NCBI GenBank assembly: GCA_905250115.1
Contig: CAJNOI010000062.1
Location: 104,249 to 168,248 of the forward strand
Reading direction: 5' to 3'
DNA: 64,000 nt
DNA from: Adineta steineri
Lineage: Eukaryota; Rotifera; Eurotatoria; Adinetida; Adinetidae
Positions 11,270-21,337 of the stretch are shown here, in pieces. A model generated the notes under the pieces. The model was not told the origin of the DNA. It did not search any database and saw only the letters and a program-made list of their open reading frames with translations. The translations under genes were made by a program, and so were the position numbers. Position 1 is the first letter of the stretch; each line of letters begins with the position of its first letter.

Positions 11270-12374
11270 TTAAGAAAATAAAGATGAAATATTATTTATT
11301 TTCTTGTTGCTTTCCATTGTAATGACCATATATAAGTCTATTAAAGATAGATGCTGTAGTTGGTTAATATTCTTCGATAATGACATGTCTGGTGGTATAG
11401 TTCGATGATACATACACATGGCAAATTTGATAAGTGATGCAACACCAGCTGTTCCTTCTGTGTACCCTAGATTGCTCTTAGCAGAATCAATCAATAATGG
11501 AGGACCAAGAGATGATTGATTAAAAAACTGACCTGAACAATTTGCTTCGATAGGATCACCTACAGGTGTAACAGTACCATGGGCTTCAATACAGAAAATA
11601 AGTTGAGGATCAAAGTTTATTCTTGAGTAAATATTAGTGAGTAGACGTATTTGTCCAACAGCAGATGGTACAACAAAATTTGTTTTATCTTCATTTCCAT
11701 TATGACTACTAAATGCATCACCAAAAAACACAATAGATGCGATCACCATCACGTTCTCCATCACTTAATCGTTTCATCAATATAAGACCAAGACTGTCAC
11801 CTAGAAACTGCACGCAAACATATCAGTAGATGTATGATAATATACACTTTACCTTTAGCATAACCATTAGCATCAGTACTAAACGAGCGACTTTGTCCAT
11901 CAGCTGATTTGGCTCCAGTTATAGAATTTAGTAGCAGATTCTCTGGAGAATAGAAACTATTTGGTCCACGAAATCTGGATCGATGTTCAGGCTCCATGCG
12001 GAATGTTGTGTAAGTTTGATCTGTGAAGAACTGTCCGATGTGCACAGAAGTTCATGACCCATTCATTTTATCGACACTATACCCAGCATCGTAAAGCAAA
12101 TGAACAAACTTGAACATGAGTAACCGATGACATGGATCGATACTGCCTGCCTCAGCATCGGATAGCCCAAAACAGCTTGCGTCGAACATATCCCATATGT
12201 GCACAATACGATTCAAAAATGGACTCGATCACGTGGAGTTGCACTACTAACATCACGATTATCTTGCAATTCTTGCCATAAATCAGTCGCCGAATGAATA
12301 TCGCCTGCAAATTCACAGGCTATGCCTACAATAGCCATTGGTTCTAATAAATTATTAGAAGTCGACATTGACAT
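11270..12374 (-). pseudogene. Polyketide/fatty acid ketosynthase relic
   Basis: The N-terminal part reads EPMAIVGIACEFAGDIHSAT, the standard start of a beta-ketoacyl synthase domain. FDASCFGLSDAEAGSIDP and STDANGYAKG follow, and after a 52-base intron (11801-11852) come EAHGTVTPVGDPIEAN and KSNLGYTEGTAGVASLIK. Intact enzymes join acyl and malonyl units using one Cys and two His. Here the stretch that should carry the active-site Cys (TACSSS) is absent: the frame jumps from YTTFRMEPEH to FYSPENLLLNS. The second catalytic His (GHT) is Tyr (GYT); the HGT His remains. The frame also breaks at a T run near 12220, at a TGA stop (12052-12054) and at a second T run near 11727. The rest of a synthase is not present. 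It is a dead domain, probably from a larger synthase or an acquired gene. Confidence 0.75.
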
Positions 12375-13033
12375 TTCCCAAATATTAATCAATAGGTAAA
12401 TAAAAGAAATAAATGAGAAATCTAAAATACACAAATGTCAAAGAAAGTATTATATGTTAAATACAACATCGAGATAAAAACAAGTTAGGTTTTGTCTAAT
12501 GACCACAAGATTTTTTGAGCGTTCTTATCAATCGGTTATTGTTGATCTCGGGAAAAGAATTGGATTTTTTATATTATTCTAGTAGTAAATATTTTGCATC
12601 AGAGTGATTCTTTTTATTATGTTTTGACCTATCTCATATGAAGAAATCCATTTTGAACACCATTAGATCTAAACTTAAGAAAGATATAATCGATCACGTA
12701 TGAGTGTTGTTTTTCTTCTAACTACAGCGCTAACATTCGATCGAGGTCGAACATTTCGAAGTCCGGAAACAATGATTTACGATCATATTCTTGTGCTATA
12801 CAGTAAAGATATTACCCTTTTTACGTATGTCTTATCTCTTCTACCTCCAATGTGACGTATAAATATCTTCGATTAGATGTTCTAAAATAATAAAATAAAG
12901 AATAAGTACTTAAAAAATAATTAATAATCAATAATCAATACGAAGAATTATTTACTTATTGTTCGATAAATGTATCGCTTTAACTCATGTAAAATAAAAT
13001 AAAATAAAATAATAGTTCAAAGTAATTGCTAAT

Positions 13034-13232
13034 GATTCTAAAATATGAAATTTTTGTTATAACAAGTATCAAGGAGATACATACTTACTTATATGCACAT
13101 GAAAAATACTTTTCGATCATCATAAAATATAAAATTTTCTTATGATAGATATCAAGGAGATACATATCTACCTATATGCACGTTGTAGATAATTACCGAT
13201 GATTTTAAAATATAATATTTTAGTGTGACAGG
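13034..13232. repeat. Tandem repeat, about 83 bases, 2.4 copies
   Basis: The unit contains TCTAAAATATGAAATTTTTG and CAAGGAGATACATA, followed by ATATGCAC. The CAAGGAGATACATA block recurs 83 bases apart, near 13070 and 13153. The AAAATATA block recurs near 13040, 13124 and 13206. The third copy is partial. Copies differ by substitutions, so the array is not very recent. Confidence 0.65.
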
Positions 13233-13412
13233 TGAGACGGTGAATGTAAAAAAAATCATTTGACTGATTTCAAAAAAAACGTGATGTATTCAAGGTTTTT
13301 TTCAACGTAATAAACGAAATGCGTGTTTATCTATATTCTTATTATAAAAAATTATTATTCATGATTATATTATCAATTTATATAATATTTTAAACGACTA
13401 AAATCTGGTAGA

Positions 13413-13470
13413 CATTGAGTATGTGGATGTGTTATATTCAAAAATTACATCAACTCACACTAACACCCTC
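13413..13470. repeat. GT-rich hairpin element, copy 6
   Basis: The left arm is TTGAGTATGTGGATGTG and the right arm is CAACTCACACTAACACCCTC, with about 20 AT-rich bases between them. Confidence 0.45.
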
Positions 13471-14513
13471 ATTTATCGATAATACTCTTTAATTTAAAGG
13501 CACTGTCGACTGTCTGATTAATTTTTTCGAAGAACTATAGAAAATGATATGTAATACCACTATATTTTTGCTAGAATGTGTTCAGCATTTTTTTATTTGT
13601 GGAGTAATTCAATGAAATAATGTATGTTCTTTCAAGAAATTGGTAATTAATTACAAGAAGATTAAACGTTAAAATAAATGATGTTCATTTTATTTGCTTT
13701 TTCACTCATACAAACGATATAAAGAAAGAACACGATCAATTCGTTTAGCCATTTTTTAAAGTAAACAGAACGTCATCGCGAATGTTCGTTGTTCTTGATT
13801 GATCGTTTCACCAAATGAGATCAGAAATAGCGCATGCAATGAATATGAGATTCAAATGTTGTTTCATTCTTTGAATGTTAGAGGTACAGACGATGCTATG
13901 CTAGGTTGATGTAAATCAGTACAAATAACAAGAAATGACTCAAAGAATTAGCAATTGAAAGCGGTTCTACGTTATAACGTTAGAGCTTCTAATGTACAAA
14001 TCATACGCTGTATCGTTAATGTACAATATATTTTAATTTAATCATATCATCGATAAATTTTGAATACGTCGAAACGAAAAATATTACTATCGGAAACTCT
14101 GTTAGGATTTCCGAATAACTCGGATTTAATCCATTATGCTCTTTATTGTACGAATGAGATAGTAATATGTGCAACAAGACAAATTACGGATGCTAATTTG
14201 ATGGGTTCATTGGCTCTACACAAAGTAACTTTTTCTTCGATAATGCCGTGACGGTCTATAGACAAAAACAAACTTTTCTTGAGTTTCATCTGATTGGTGA
14301 ATTAAGTTAACTATTTGGTCATATTATATATTCACTCACAAATATCTCTCAAGCTAACCAATAAAAGATAACAACAAGTTGAACCTGACAAGTGTAATGA
14401 TATTGATTACTTATAGCTTGTATGGAATAAAAATCAGATGTCAAATATTGATCATTTATATTCATGTAATATTTAATTTACTGGTGATTTACCTTATGAC
14501 TTGGAGATAGTTC

Positions 14514-15424
14514 AGTGTGTCTATTGCTAATACACTGGCCAAAATTACAGATAATTTTATGACTGATGCTCAAATATTATCTGTTTGTTTACGAGCTTAC
14601 TCAGCGTTTCACGAAGACGAAGGGAAAGTACTATTCGCCAATGTTTTACAGCGATCGAAACCTATTGGAGAATTTAATTTATTCATAACTACTACAGGTA
14701 TATTTGAATATTTTTTTTAGAGTTATTAATTAGATTTTATTCTTCTCGATCAGCGTATTTATTTAGTTTATTAATAATGATACTAATAAATACGTATCAA
14801 TAGACATCAAAAGAAGAGATCAAAATGAGTTTGTATTACTTTTAAATAATCATGTGTTATGAGATATTTGAAACTACGCCATATTTTTGTGTCAAGGTAC
14901 TGGTAAATCATTAACATTCTCTAAAATTATGGAAGTCCAACAATTAAAACAACAGTACGATATGGATGTTGAACAATATTGTGATGGTTTAATGAAAAAG
15001 AATGCAAAAGCCAATAATGATTATCGACATGCAGTTTTCAATGAAGTGAACTGTTACAACTAATTCAATCTCTGAAACTGTTTGTATTTTTCGTATTTAT
15101 TTATATTATCGGTCCTGGATTAACTAGATATTTAGATATTGCTGGGAATATTTTTTGTTCTTATTGATGAATTCGATGGGGATCGTCAAAAACTTGGTAT
15201 GTTGATCATATAAACTAAAGCAACGAATATAAAGTAAATATGCTGTTTCTTCTTCATCAACCACTAACTAACACAATTTCGAATTATCGATTTGCTTTAG
15301 TTCAAGTGCAGCTAGTGTACTGAGGTCGTTTCACAGTGGCTTACCATACTATCGAAAGGAGAAAGTGAGTGACTGTGGTAAACTACAAAATCCACAGGTT
15401 TCGTTCTTAGCAGCTAATAATGGC
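14514..15424 (+). pseudogene. Relic of a P-loop ATPase gene
   Basis: The first exon (to 14697) reads LAKITDNFMTDAQILS, then AYSAFHEDEGKVLFANVLQR. It splices in phase to 14897, forming TTTGTGKSLTFSK, a Walker A nucleotide-binding loop. The frame continues through CDGLMKKNAKANNDYRHAVF to a stop at 15061-15063. Further on, VLIDEFDGDRQKL (about 15152-15195) is a Walker B motif, preceded by DIAGNIF in a different frame at a T run. A last exon-like block (15301-15424) reads SSAASVLRSFHSGLPYYRK and ends at a GTAAGT donor. An ATP-binding protein was clearly encoded, but stops and phase breaks indicate decay. Its family is not certain; a helicase- or primase-like ATPase is possible. Confidence 0.45.
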
Positions 15425-15546
15425 GTAAGTTTAATAAAAGATTTATAATTTTTTTGCTACAGTACATGTCTTTTAAGGCACCTGTCCTGAAAATCGTAGA
15501 AGCTAAACTCAAATGTTAAGTTATGTCTAATACTATGGTAATACGA

Positions 15547-15614
15547 ACGAGGGTATAGGTTTGGCTGTTCACTTCACTATCATTCACATCCATCCACACC
15601 CACACCCTCAAGAT
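15547..15614. repeat. GT-rich hairpin element, copy 7
   Basis: The left end is GAGGGTATAGGTTTGGCTG and the right end is CCACACCCACACCCTCAAGAT minus its first base. The right terminus CCCTCAAGAT is the exact complement of the left terminus of copy 4 (ATCTTGAGGG). Confidence 0.55.
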
Positions 15615-15794
15615 ATTGAACACAACGAATGTGTAGTCAAGTCGAAAAATAATGTTCAGTCCGGTGAAGTGTACGATATTGTTCTCTTTATTTTATTCGT
15701 CAAGCTTGTGCTTGACATATAAAAATAAATATAATTTTATTTTTTAGGCATAATCTATTATGTGTAAACAAGTAAGGGACACACCACCCTCACG

Positions 15795-16217
15795 ATGGCA
15801 GTAAATGTAAGACACTCCATTCTTTTTTAATGAAATATAGTTTTTTTTGTTATTTATATTGAAAAAAGAGAAAATGATAAAGATTCGATTAGTTATCCAA
15901 ATCAAAGAATCGAACAATATCAAAATGATATAATTGCAGCACGAGAGAAAAACGATGAACTCACAACAGAATTAAAAACATACAAGGATAAATCAACACG
16001 ACAAGAATTTGACATTGAATTTTTAAACGAACGTTTACTACAACAAACACAAACAATCCTGAATCAGGACGACAAAATGGACACAATGATCAACAAAAAT
16101 TTAAATTTAGAAGATGTCAATAGAAAAATTTTACAACAAATATTTTATTATAATTTGATTTTGTTGTTGTTTATTATTATTATTGTGTTATTAATGTACA
16201 AAATATTATTTTTATAA
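15795..16217 (+). pseudogene. Coiled-coil tail-anchored family, member 1, probably splice-damaged
   Basis: An ATG at 15795 starts MAVN and is followed directly by GTAAGACACTCCATTC, nearly the same donor and intron start as in member 2. The main exon reads EKRENDKDSISY from 15861 and runs open to a stop at 16215-16217. It is rich in Gln, Asn and charged residues, with a coiled-coil pattern and the block LLQQTQTILNQDDKMDTMIN. The C-terminal end is hydrophobic, NLILLLFIIIIVLLMYKILFL minus its last residue, and would insert as a tail anchor. The acceptor expected before EKRE is not obvious: the only AG nearby (15839-15840) gives the wrong phase. The gene may therefore have lost proper splicing. 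No family was recognised outside this cluster. Confidence 0.5.
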
Positions 16218-16320
16218 TTTCCCATTATTATATATTACTTGTGTTACTGATATATATTGTTCTTTTTTTACTTTTGTTACTGATATATAAATCATTTCCA
16301 TAACTTTTCATTATTATATA

Positions 16321-16390
16321 CGTGAGTGTGATATGGGTCTGTGTATTGGTGTCTCAACTCTCTTGAGATCATACTTACACCCACACCCAA
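16321..16390. repeat. GT-rich hairpin element, copy 8
   Basis: The left arm is GTGAGTGTGATATGGGTCTG and the right arm is ATACTTACACCCACACCCAA. It contains an internal CTCTTGAGAT, suggesting a composite or nested copy. It lies between members 1 and 2 of the coiled-coil cluster. Confidence 0.45.
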
Positions 16391-16497
16391 CAGCCCATTG
16401 TGATCTAAAAATGTAATTCTCTATTATATTTGTTACAGTTACAGTTTTTGTGCATCTGTGATCGAAAGACGAAATTCATAAATAAGTAGACGTCACA

Positions 16498-17300
16498 ATG
16501 GATACACTTGTTGTAAGACACTGTCCATTCATTTTTCTTAATGAAAGATAATCTTTGTCATTTAGACGGATCAACATAAGTATGAAAGAATTAAATTACT
16601 AGAACAACAGTTAAAAGATCACAAATTAATAATAGATAATCAAAATGAAAGAATAAACATGCACGCAAATAAATTGATTGAGCAACATGAAATATTATAT
16701 GTATATGAAAATAAATTAGAAGACCAACAAAACTCATTAACTATTCATCAACAAAATCAAAATTATCAAGACGAAAAGCTAATAATGCAGCAACAACAAA
16801 TATTCGACCAGGATGAAAAGCTCGATCGTCTTCTAAACAAAATTCCGTACCTGGAAGAAGAAAACATTGAACTAAAAGAATCAGTTGAATATCTGTACAA
16901 GGAAAACAGTTACCGAAAATATCAATCGTGCATAAGCGAACTTATACGAGTAGTCGTTCGTTCAATAAAAAAAGAGTTTCGCAAGAAACTCAAGGTTGAA
17001 TATTTGCAAGAAAACTTCGACAAACAACTATTTAATTGCTTACTTAATGGTACATATAAAGATATAAAAGAAAACTTAAACATAAATGATGATCAACTCA
17101 ACATTATAATCAACATATTTAATAAAATAGGTGTCAAATATAGTTTTGGAAACAACAAAAATTTATTTGATTATCTTTTAATTGTATCTAATAGGAATGA
17201 ACGAGAACATGATATGATGAATACATATACAGCATTATGTCCCGAGGATCTACCGAGGTCGATGAATCGGAGCTTGGAATCGATTCCGGGCCGTACCTAA
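16498..17300 (+). CDS. Coiled-coil family, member 2
   Basis: Exon 1 (16498-16512) encodes MDTLV. A 53-base intron starting GTAAGACACTGTCC and ending CATTTAG leads to exon 2 (16566-17300), giving 249 residues. Residues about 10-130 are rich in Gln, Asn, Glu and Lys with a heptad pattern and include IMQQQQIFDQDEKLDRLLNK, the block shared with the two neighbours. Residues about 135-235 form a separate, basic, probably helical region (KKEFRKKLKVEYLQ, then FDYLLIVSNRNEREHD). Unlike its neighbours it has no C-terminal membrane tail. Instead its last 20 or so codons run into a GC-rich block, so the original C-terminus was probably replaced. The function is unknown. The conserved first intron shows that members 1 and 2 arose by duplication. 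Confidence 0.6.
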
Positions 17301-17404
17301 CGGATCCGTTCAACGGGAATGCTGCTTCCATGAAATCTTCAGAATGCCACGGAACCGGCCGCTTCCGTGCCCAATTGATCGACCTGGCTTATGAAAAAAA
17401 TTAA
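17237..17404 (+). other. GC-rich inserted block with a 55-codon open frame
   Basis: From about 17240 to 17392 the base composition jumps to GC-rich (for example CCACGGAACCGGCCGCTTCC) inside a strongly AT-rich neighbourhood. The block interrupts the end of coiled-coil member 2 and abuts member 3. In a frame different from member 2 it is open from ATG 17237 to TAA 17402-17404. That frame reads MSRGSTEVDESELGID, then PYLTDPFNGNAAS, and ends IDLAYEKN. Codon use is unlike that of its neighbours. It looks like a fragment of foreign or other coding DNA. No protein family was recognised. Confidence 0.45.
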
Positions 17405-17406
17405 CT

Positions 17407-17676
17407 ATGTATCAAAATAAAGTACTGGATCAAGAAAAGCAAATGATTCTTCAAAACCAGGCACAAATCTATGAAGAAGAAAAAGTAACAATGCAACAGG
17501 AACAAATACTGAATCAAGATGAAAAAGTCGATCGTATGATAAATAAAATTGCGTTCCTCGAACAACAAAATATCGCTTTCAAGATAAAAACGAGCTACGT
17601 CAAATTATTATCTTTTGTTGTTATTTATACTTGTTGTATTTTAGTTTACATTCAGAGAAATATACTGAATAAATAA
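17407..17676 (+). CDS. Coiled-coil tail-anchored family, member 3
   Basis: Single-exon frame of 89 residues starting MYQNKVLDQEKQMIL. It carries the family block TMQQEQILNQDEKVDRMINK, then IAFLEQQNIAF, and ends in a hydrophobic tail LLSFVVIYTCCILVYI followed by the polar QRNILNK. That layout suits a protein anchored to a membrane by its C-terminus with the coiled coil in the cytoplasm. The first exon and intron seen in members 1 and 2 are missing, and the ATG lies two bases after the open frame of the GC-rich block. It is therefore either a 5'-truncated copy or uses a new start. Confidence 0.5.
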   Translation: MYQNKVLDQEKQMILQNQAQIYEEEKVTMQQEQILNQDEKVDRMINKIAFLEQQNIAFKIKTSYVKLLSFVVIYTCCILVYIQRNILNK

Positions 17677-18087
17677 AAAAAATTTTGTTTAAGATTATTT
17701 TATTGATCAAATTCATCGCATATTGCATCGACTTTTATAACACATAATATCTCACCAAGAAGTCATAGTACTTGCTTACATTCTTTCACGAGTGCAAATT
17801 CATCCACGTCAATTTCTCATACATCATTTCTGTAGAAATTATACAGTTTTTTTATTGAATTACCTAAGAATCAGCTTTATATGCTCCATCTACCGCCTAG
17901 AAATCGACAAATAATAAAAATTCCTTTGAAGTAATATCAGGCAATGTTAGCTAAATAAATATTTAAAAAATAAAATTCACTCTCAAGATTGATAAGACGG
18001 TAGTAGTCAAATATTGAAACGTATCGGTCTATCGAAAGTTGATAAGGTAATATTTGAATGATCTGTTATTTAGAACAACGATCATGT
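17677..18087. other. AT-rich spacer
   Basis: Faint coding-like pieces occur on the minus strand (for example EKLTWMNLHS near 17810) but are broken by stops. No gene could be supported. Confidence 0.4.
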
Positions 18088-18210
18088 AAACTGCTAATCC
18101 ATGTAAAAATAGTGATGAATGTAACCTTAAGAATGATCGTATAAATAAAAATAATTTTATTTGTTTATGTCTTGAAGATTATATGGGAAAATATTGTGCA
18201 TATAAATCTA
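18088..18210 (+). pseudogene. EGF-like domain fragment
   Basis: The frame reads NPCKNSDECNLKNDRI, then NNFICLCLEDYMGKYCAY, and stops after KSI. The spacing C-x5-C and C-x-C-x8-C with an aromatic-x-G before the last Cys is the EGF signature. A stop lies just upstream. Some 300 bases further on, PPCICDENRFLNCF in the same strand may be another Cys-rich remnant of the same gene. The surrounding sequence is AT-rich and broken, so this is a relic. Confidence 0.45.
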
Positions 18211-19106
18211 TATGAATTAATATTAATCTTTACTCATTATATAATATCATTTAATAATAAAGGATATGAAAGAATAATAATAAATTTTTTAAAAAATCCT
18301 GTTTGATCAAAATTGAATTGAATTATCAGTTAGACAATCATTTCATATATTGTTTACTGAATTTTCAAAAAATTATTATTTTGGAATATTAAGAGAAAAA
18401 AATCATTTAATTTAAAGATATTTTAATCGATATAAATCAAGATAATATATATAAAAATATTCGTCAATTGAAATTTTATCAATTAATATATACCGAAAAT
18501 CTAAAATAAAAAATGTTTTTATGATAAAACCTCCATGTATTTGTGATGAAAATCGTTTTTTAAATTGTTTTAGAGTTTAATCATATAATGTCTTTCATTG
18601 TCAAGGATTTAATCATTTTAAGGTTATCTCTTGATGTTATTTTTGAATATCGTATTAAATCATCTAATTCCATTTTCTAAACAATCATTAGCACTAAAAA
18701 TAACTATATCAATAACATTTCTAATGTTTATTATCGGAATTCTTAACGGGATAATATTTATATTAATTTTTGAAAAAAAATCTTTAATTAAAGTTGGTTG
18801 TTGAACATATTTTAGAGTGAAAATATTTAACATAGAAATTCCAGGAATTAATGAAAGTACATTAGGCATGACATCTTAAAAATTTCTATTTAAAATAGAT
18901 TTATTTATTATCGATAATTCCTTTCTTGTAGACGATACGTTTTAATTCCTCCATGAACGAATTTTGCTATTTTGAAAAGGTCACAATATTCATCGTCAGA
19001 CTATTTAATATAATCTTTGTTAAAGACGTCAGATATGAAATAGAATGACCGTACATATATATATGTAAACGATTGTACTCAACATATTTGTCATTGACAA
19101 TTTAAC
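18211..19106. other. AT-rich spacer upstream of the F-box-like gene
   Basis: Holds a possible second Cys-rich remnant near 18520-18565. A TATATATATG stretch at about 19053-19062, some 45 bases before the next start codon, could act as a TATA-like promoter element. No intact gene was seen. Confidence 0.35.
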
Positions 19107-20926
19107 ATGAACACTTCAAATCTTAATATCGTTGATCTATGCGACGAGATGTTGCTCAAGATTCTAAACAAACTTAATAATGTGGATGTATTGTATTCAT
19201 TCATAGGAGTCAACAAAAAACTTGATAGATTAGCTCGAGATACTACTTTTACACAGTCTATCAATTTAGTAACAACATTATCAAATGAACATGATAATTC
19301 AATACTCGATAGATTCTGTTTATTAATTTTACAACGAATTTAACATAATATCGAATGTCTTACTCTTAATTCATTATCAGTAGATCGTGTTCTTCGTATT
19401 GGAAATTATTCAAGACTTCATAAACTAAGTCTTGTTAATCTTCCAATTGAAATGGCATGTCGTATTTTCAATGGTATGTTATCTATTTTCTTAATCTTTA
19501 AATAAGAGAAATAATAATTCGATTATTTTAGATGAGTCATCATTGGTTTACATTATCAGTCATCAAATTACACATCTTATTGTTACAATTAATATGGACA
19601 ACATAGCTGAAGATATATTAGAAATGTTTAAAAACGTTTTTACCAATATTTTTCGAATATTTAGGAATTTAATTGATTTGAATTATAGTTGGTATAGTGA
19701 TTTATCATATTCAGCAAAAGCATTTATTGATTTACCATCTAGACCATGTTATGCATCAAATATTAGCTGTTTAAATGTTAGACTTAATGATTTAAATGAT
19801 TGTATTTGTTTACTTAATGGGCATCTTAGTCAATTACATACATTTATTGTCGAAATTGATTGGATTGGAAAAACATCGGTGGCTTTCAATAATAAGGTAA
19901 GATTATTTTAAATGACAAAGAAGTACTTTTATCACTTGGCACAGTACAAATACACTTATATTTTGGATGAAGTCTTTTGAAAAAGATATGAGGAAAGTTA
20001 TAAATATAGATAATTACCTAGAGATTAGATTTGCACTTATATAAATAATTCTATGATTACTTGGTTTTTAGGAAATCGTGCCTAATTTAAAATGTTTCTC
20101 ATTGATTTCATTTCGTCAGACAATCGAATATGATGCTAAAATTGTTCCATTGCTTCGTCATATGTCAAAATTAGAAAAACTTACATTATCTTTAATTGTT
20201 GATCGTCGAAACTCATTCATTGATGGCAATCATCTAGTTAATGATATTCTTAGTAAAATGTTAGATCTTCATACATTTATCTTCAATATTATTACTGATA
20301 GAGTCATAATAGAAGAAGAATTTCTACCAACATCTGATTATATTCTACGTCCGCTCATCGAAAAAGGATATAATGCCGAATGTTATACTGATTATTCTCC
20401 AATGAATAATGGTCAATGTCATATTTACTCGCTTCCATTTACTTTCGAACGCATGCATATGCTTACTAATAAATTTCCTGGTGGTCGTTTATTCGCGAAT
20501 GTTCGTCATTTCGTTGCACGTTCTTTTTGGTATCCACTTGAACATGAGTTTTTTGCTCAAATCTCAAAAGCTTTGCCATTATTAAATAAGTTATCGGTAC
20601 ATTGTACAACTGGTCAAAAGGAGAAGCTGCCATATCTAATAGCTAAATATGAACAGACATCATCGATTATTGAATTTCCTCATCTTACGATACTTAATGT
20701 GGGTGGGGCTTCTTTGGATTACGTCGAACAATTTCTTTTCGACTTCTACACACGTTTAACTAGTCTTCACACATTACATGTCAATTATGAACTTTTGTTG
20801 TTTGCAACACAATATTTTACAGAAGATGCTGCTCGTGCAAATTGTTTGAAAGTGAAACATATTTTCTTTCGTCATAGACCAGAAATGTATCCAGAAAACT
20901 TTCGAAACTATTTTCCTTTGTTGTAA
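19107..20926 (+). CDS. F-box/leucine-rich-type protein with one in-frame stop
   Basis: Three exons, 19107-19473, 19532-19896 and 20072-20926, join in phase with GT-AG borders to give 528 sense codons including one internal TAA at 19341-19343. The N-terminus VDLCDEMLLKILNKLNNVDV matches an F-box, the segment that docks on Skp1 in SCF ubiquitin ligases. The rest has regularly spaced Leu-rich segments (HLIVTINMDNIAEDIL, FPHLTILNVGG, SLHTLHVNYELL), typical of a divergent leucine-rich target-binding region. The reading frame is otherwise undamaged across all three exons, and sequence either side of the stop continues the family pattern (FCLLILQRI, HNIECLTLN). The stop may be a young null mutation, a sequencing error or, less likely, readthrough. 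Its target protein is unknown. Confidence 0.65.
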
Positions 20927-21270
20927 ATAAAATGTCTTTATTCACTTGTAATATTTTATGTATAAATGAAAAAAGAAGGGAAAAATGATAGTTTATGAAA
21001 CGAAAATGATTCTCAAATCTATATATATATAATATTAGTATCAATATTTACAATGGCTTTTATCAGTTTAATTACTGGATGGTTAGCAAACTTTAATAGA
21101 TACAAACATAAGTACAAAACTTTATATATAATAGTTGATTTTGAATTATTTGTTTCGATTGTCTTAACAAAGGCATAATAAGTTGACTTATGAATAAGAT
21201 TTTAAATTTACCAATTACTTGTAGTTTATTATGTGAACGAGATTCTGAACTACTATGAAATAGAGCAGAA

Positions 21271-21337
21271 GTGAGTGTGGGTAAGTATCATTCTTCTCTC
21301 TTTATCCACAAATACTCACAATGCATCCACACTCATC
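21271..21337. repeat. GT-rich hairpin element, copy 9
   Basis: The left arm is GTGAGTGTGGGTAAGTATC and the right arm is CTCACAATGCATCCACACTC. The centre is TTCTTCTCTCTTTATCC, similar to the centre of copy 4. Confidence 0.5.

Larger units (their letters stand above)
12435..14513. other. AT-rich region with tandem and simple repeats
   Basis: No gene was supported. It holds an AAAAT microsatellite (about 12989-13011), the 83-base tandem repeat (13034-13232) and one GT-rich hairpin (13413-13470). A 64-codon open frame at 14060-14251 without an ATG has no recognisable features. Confidence 0.5.

Noticed and set aside
14060..14251. Open frame of 63 residues on the plus strand
   Set aside because: It lacks an ATG and any motif, and no splice partner was found.
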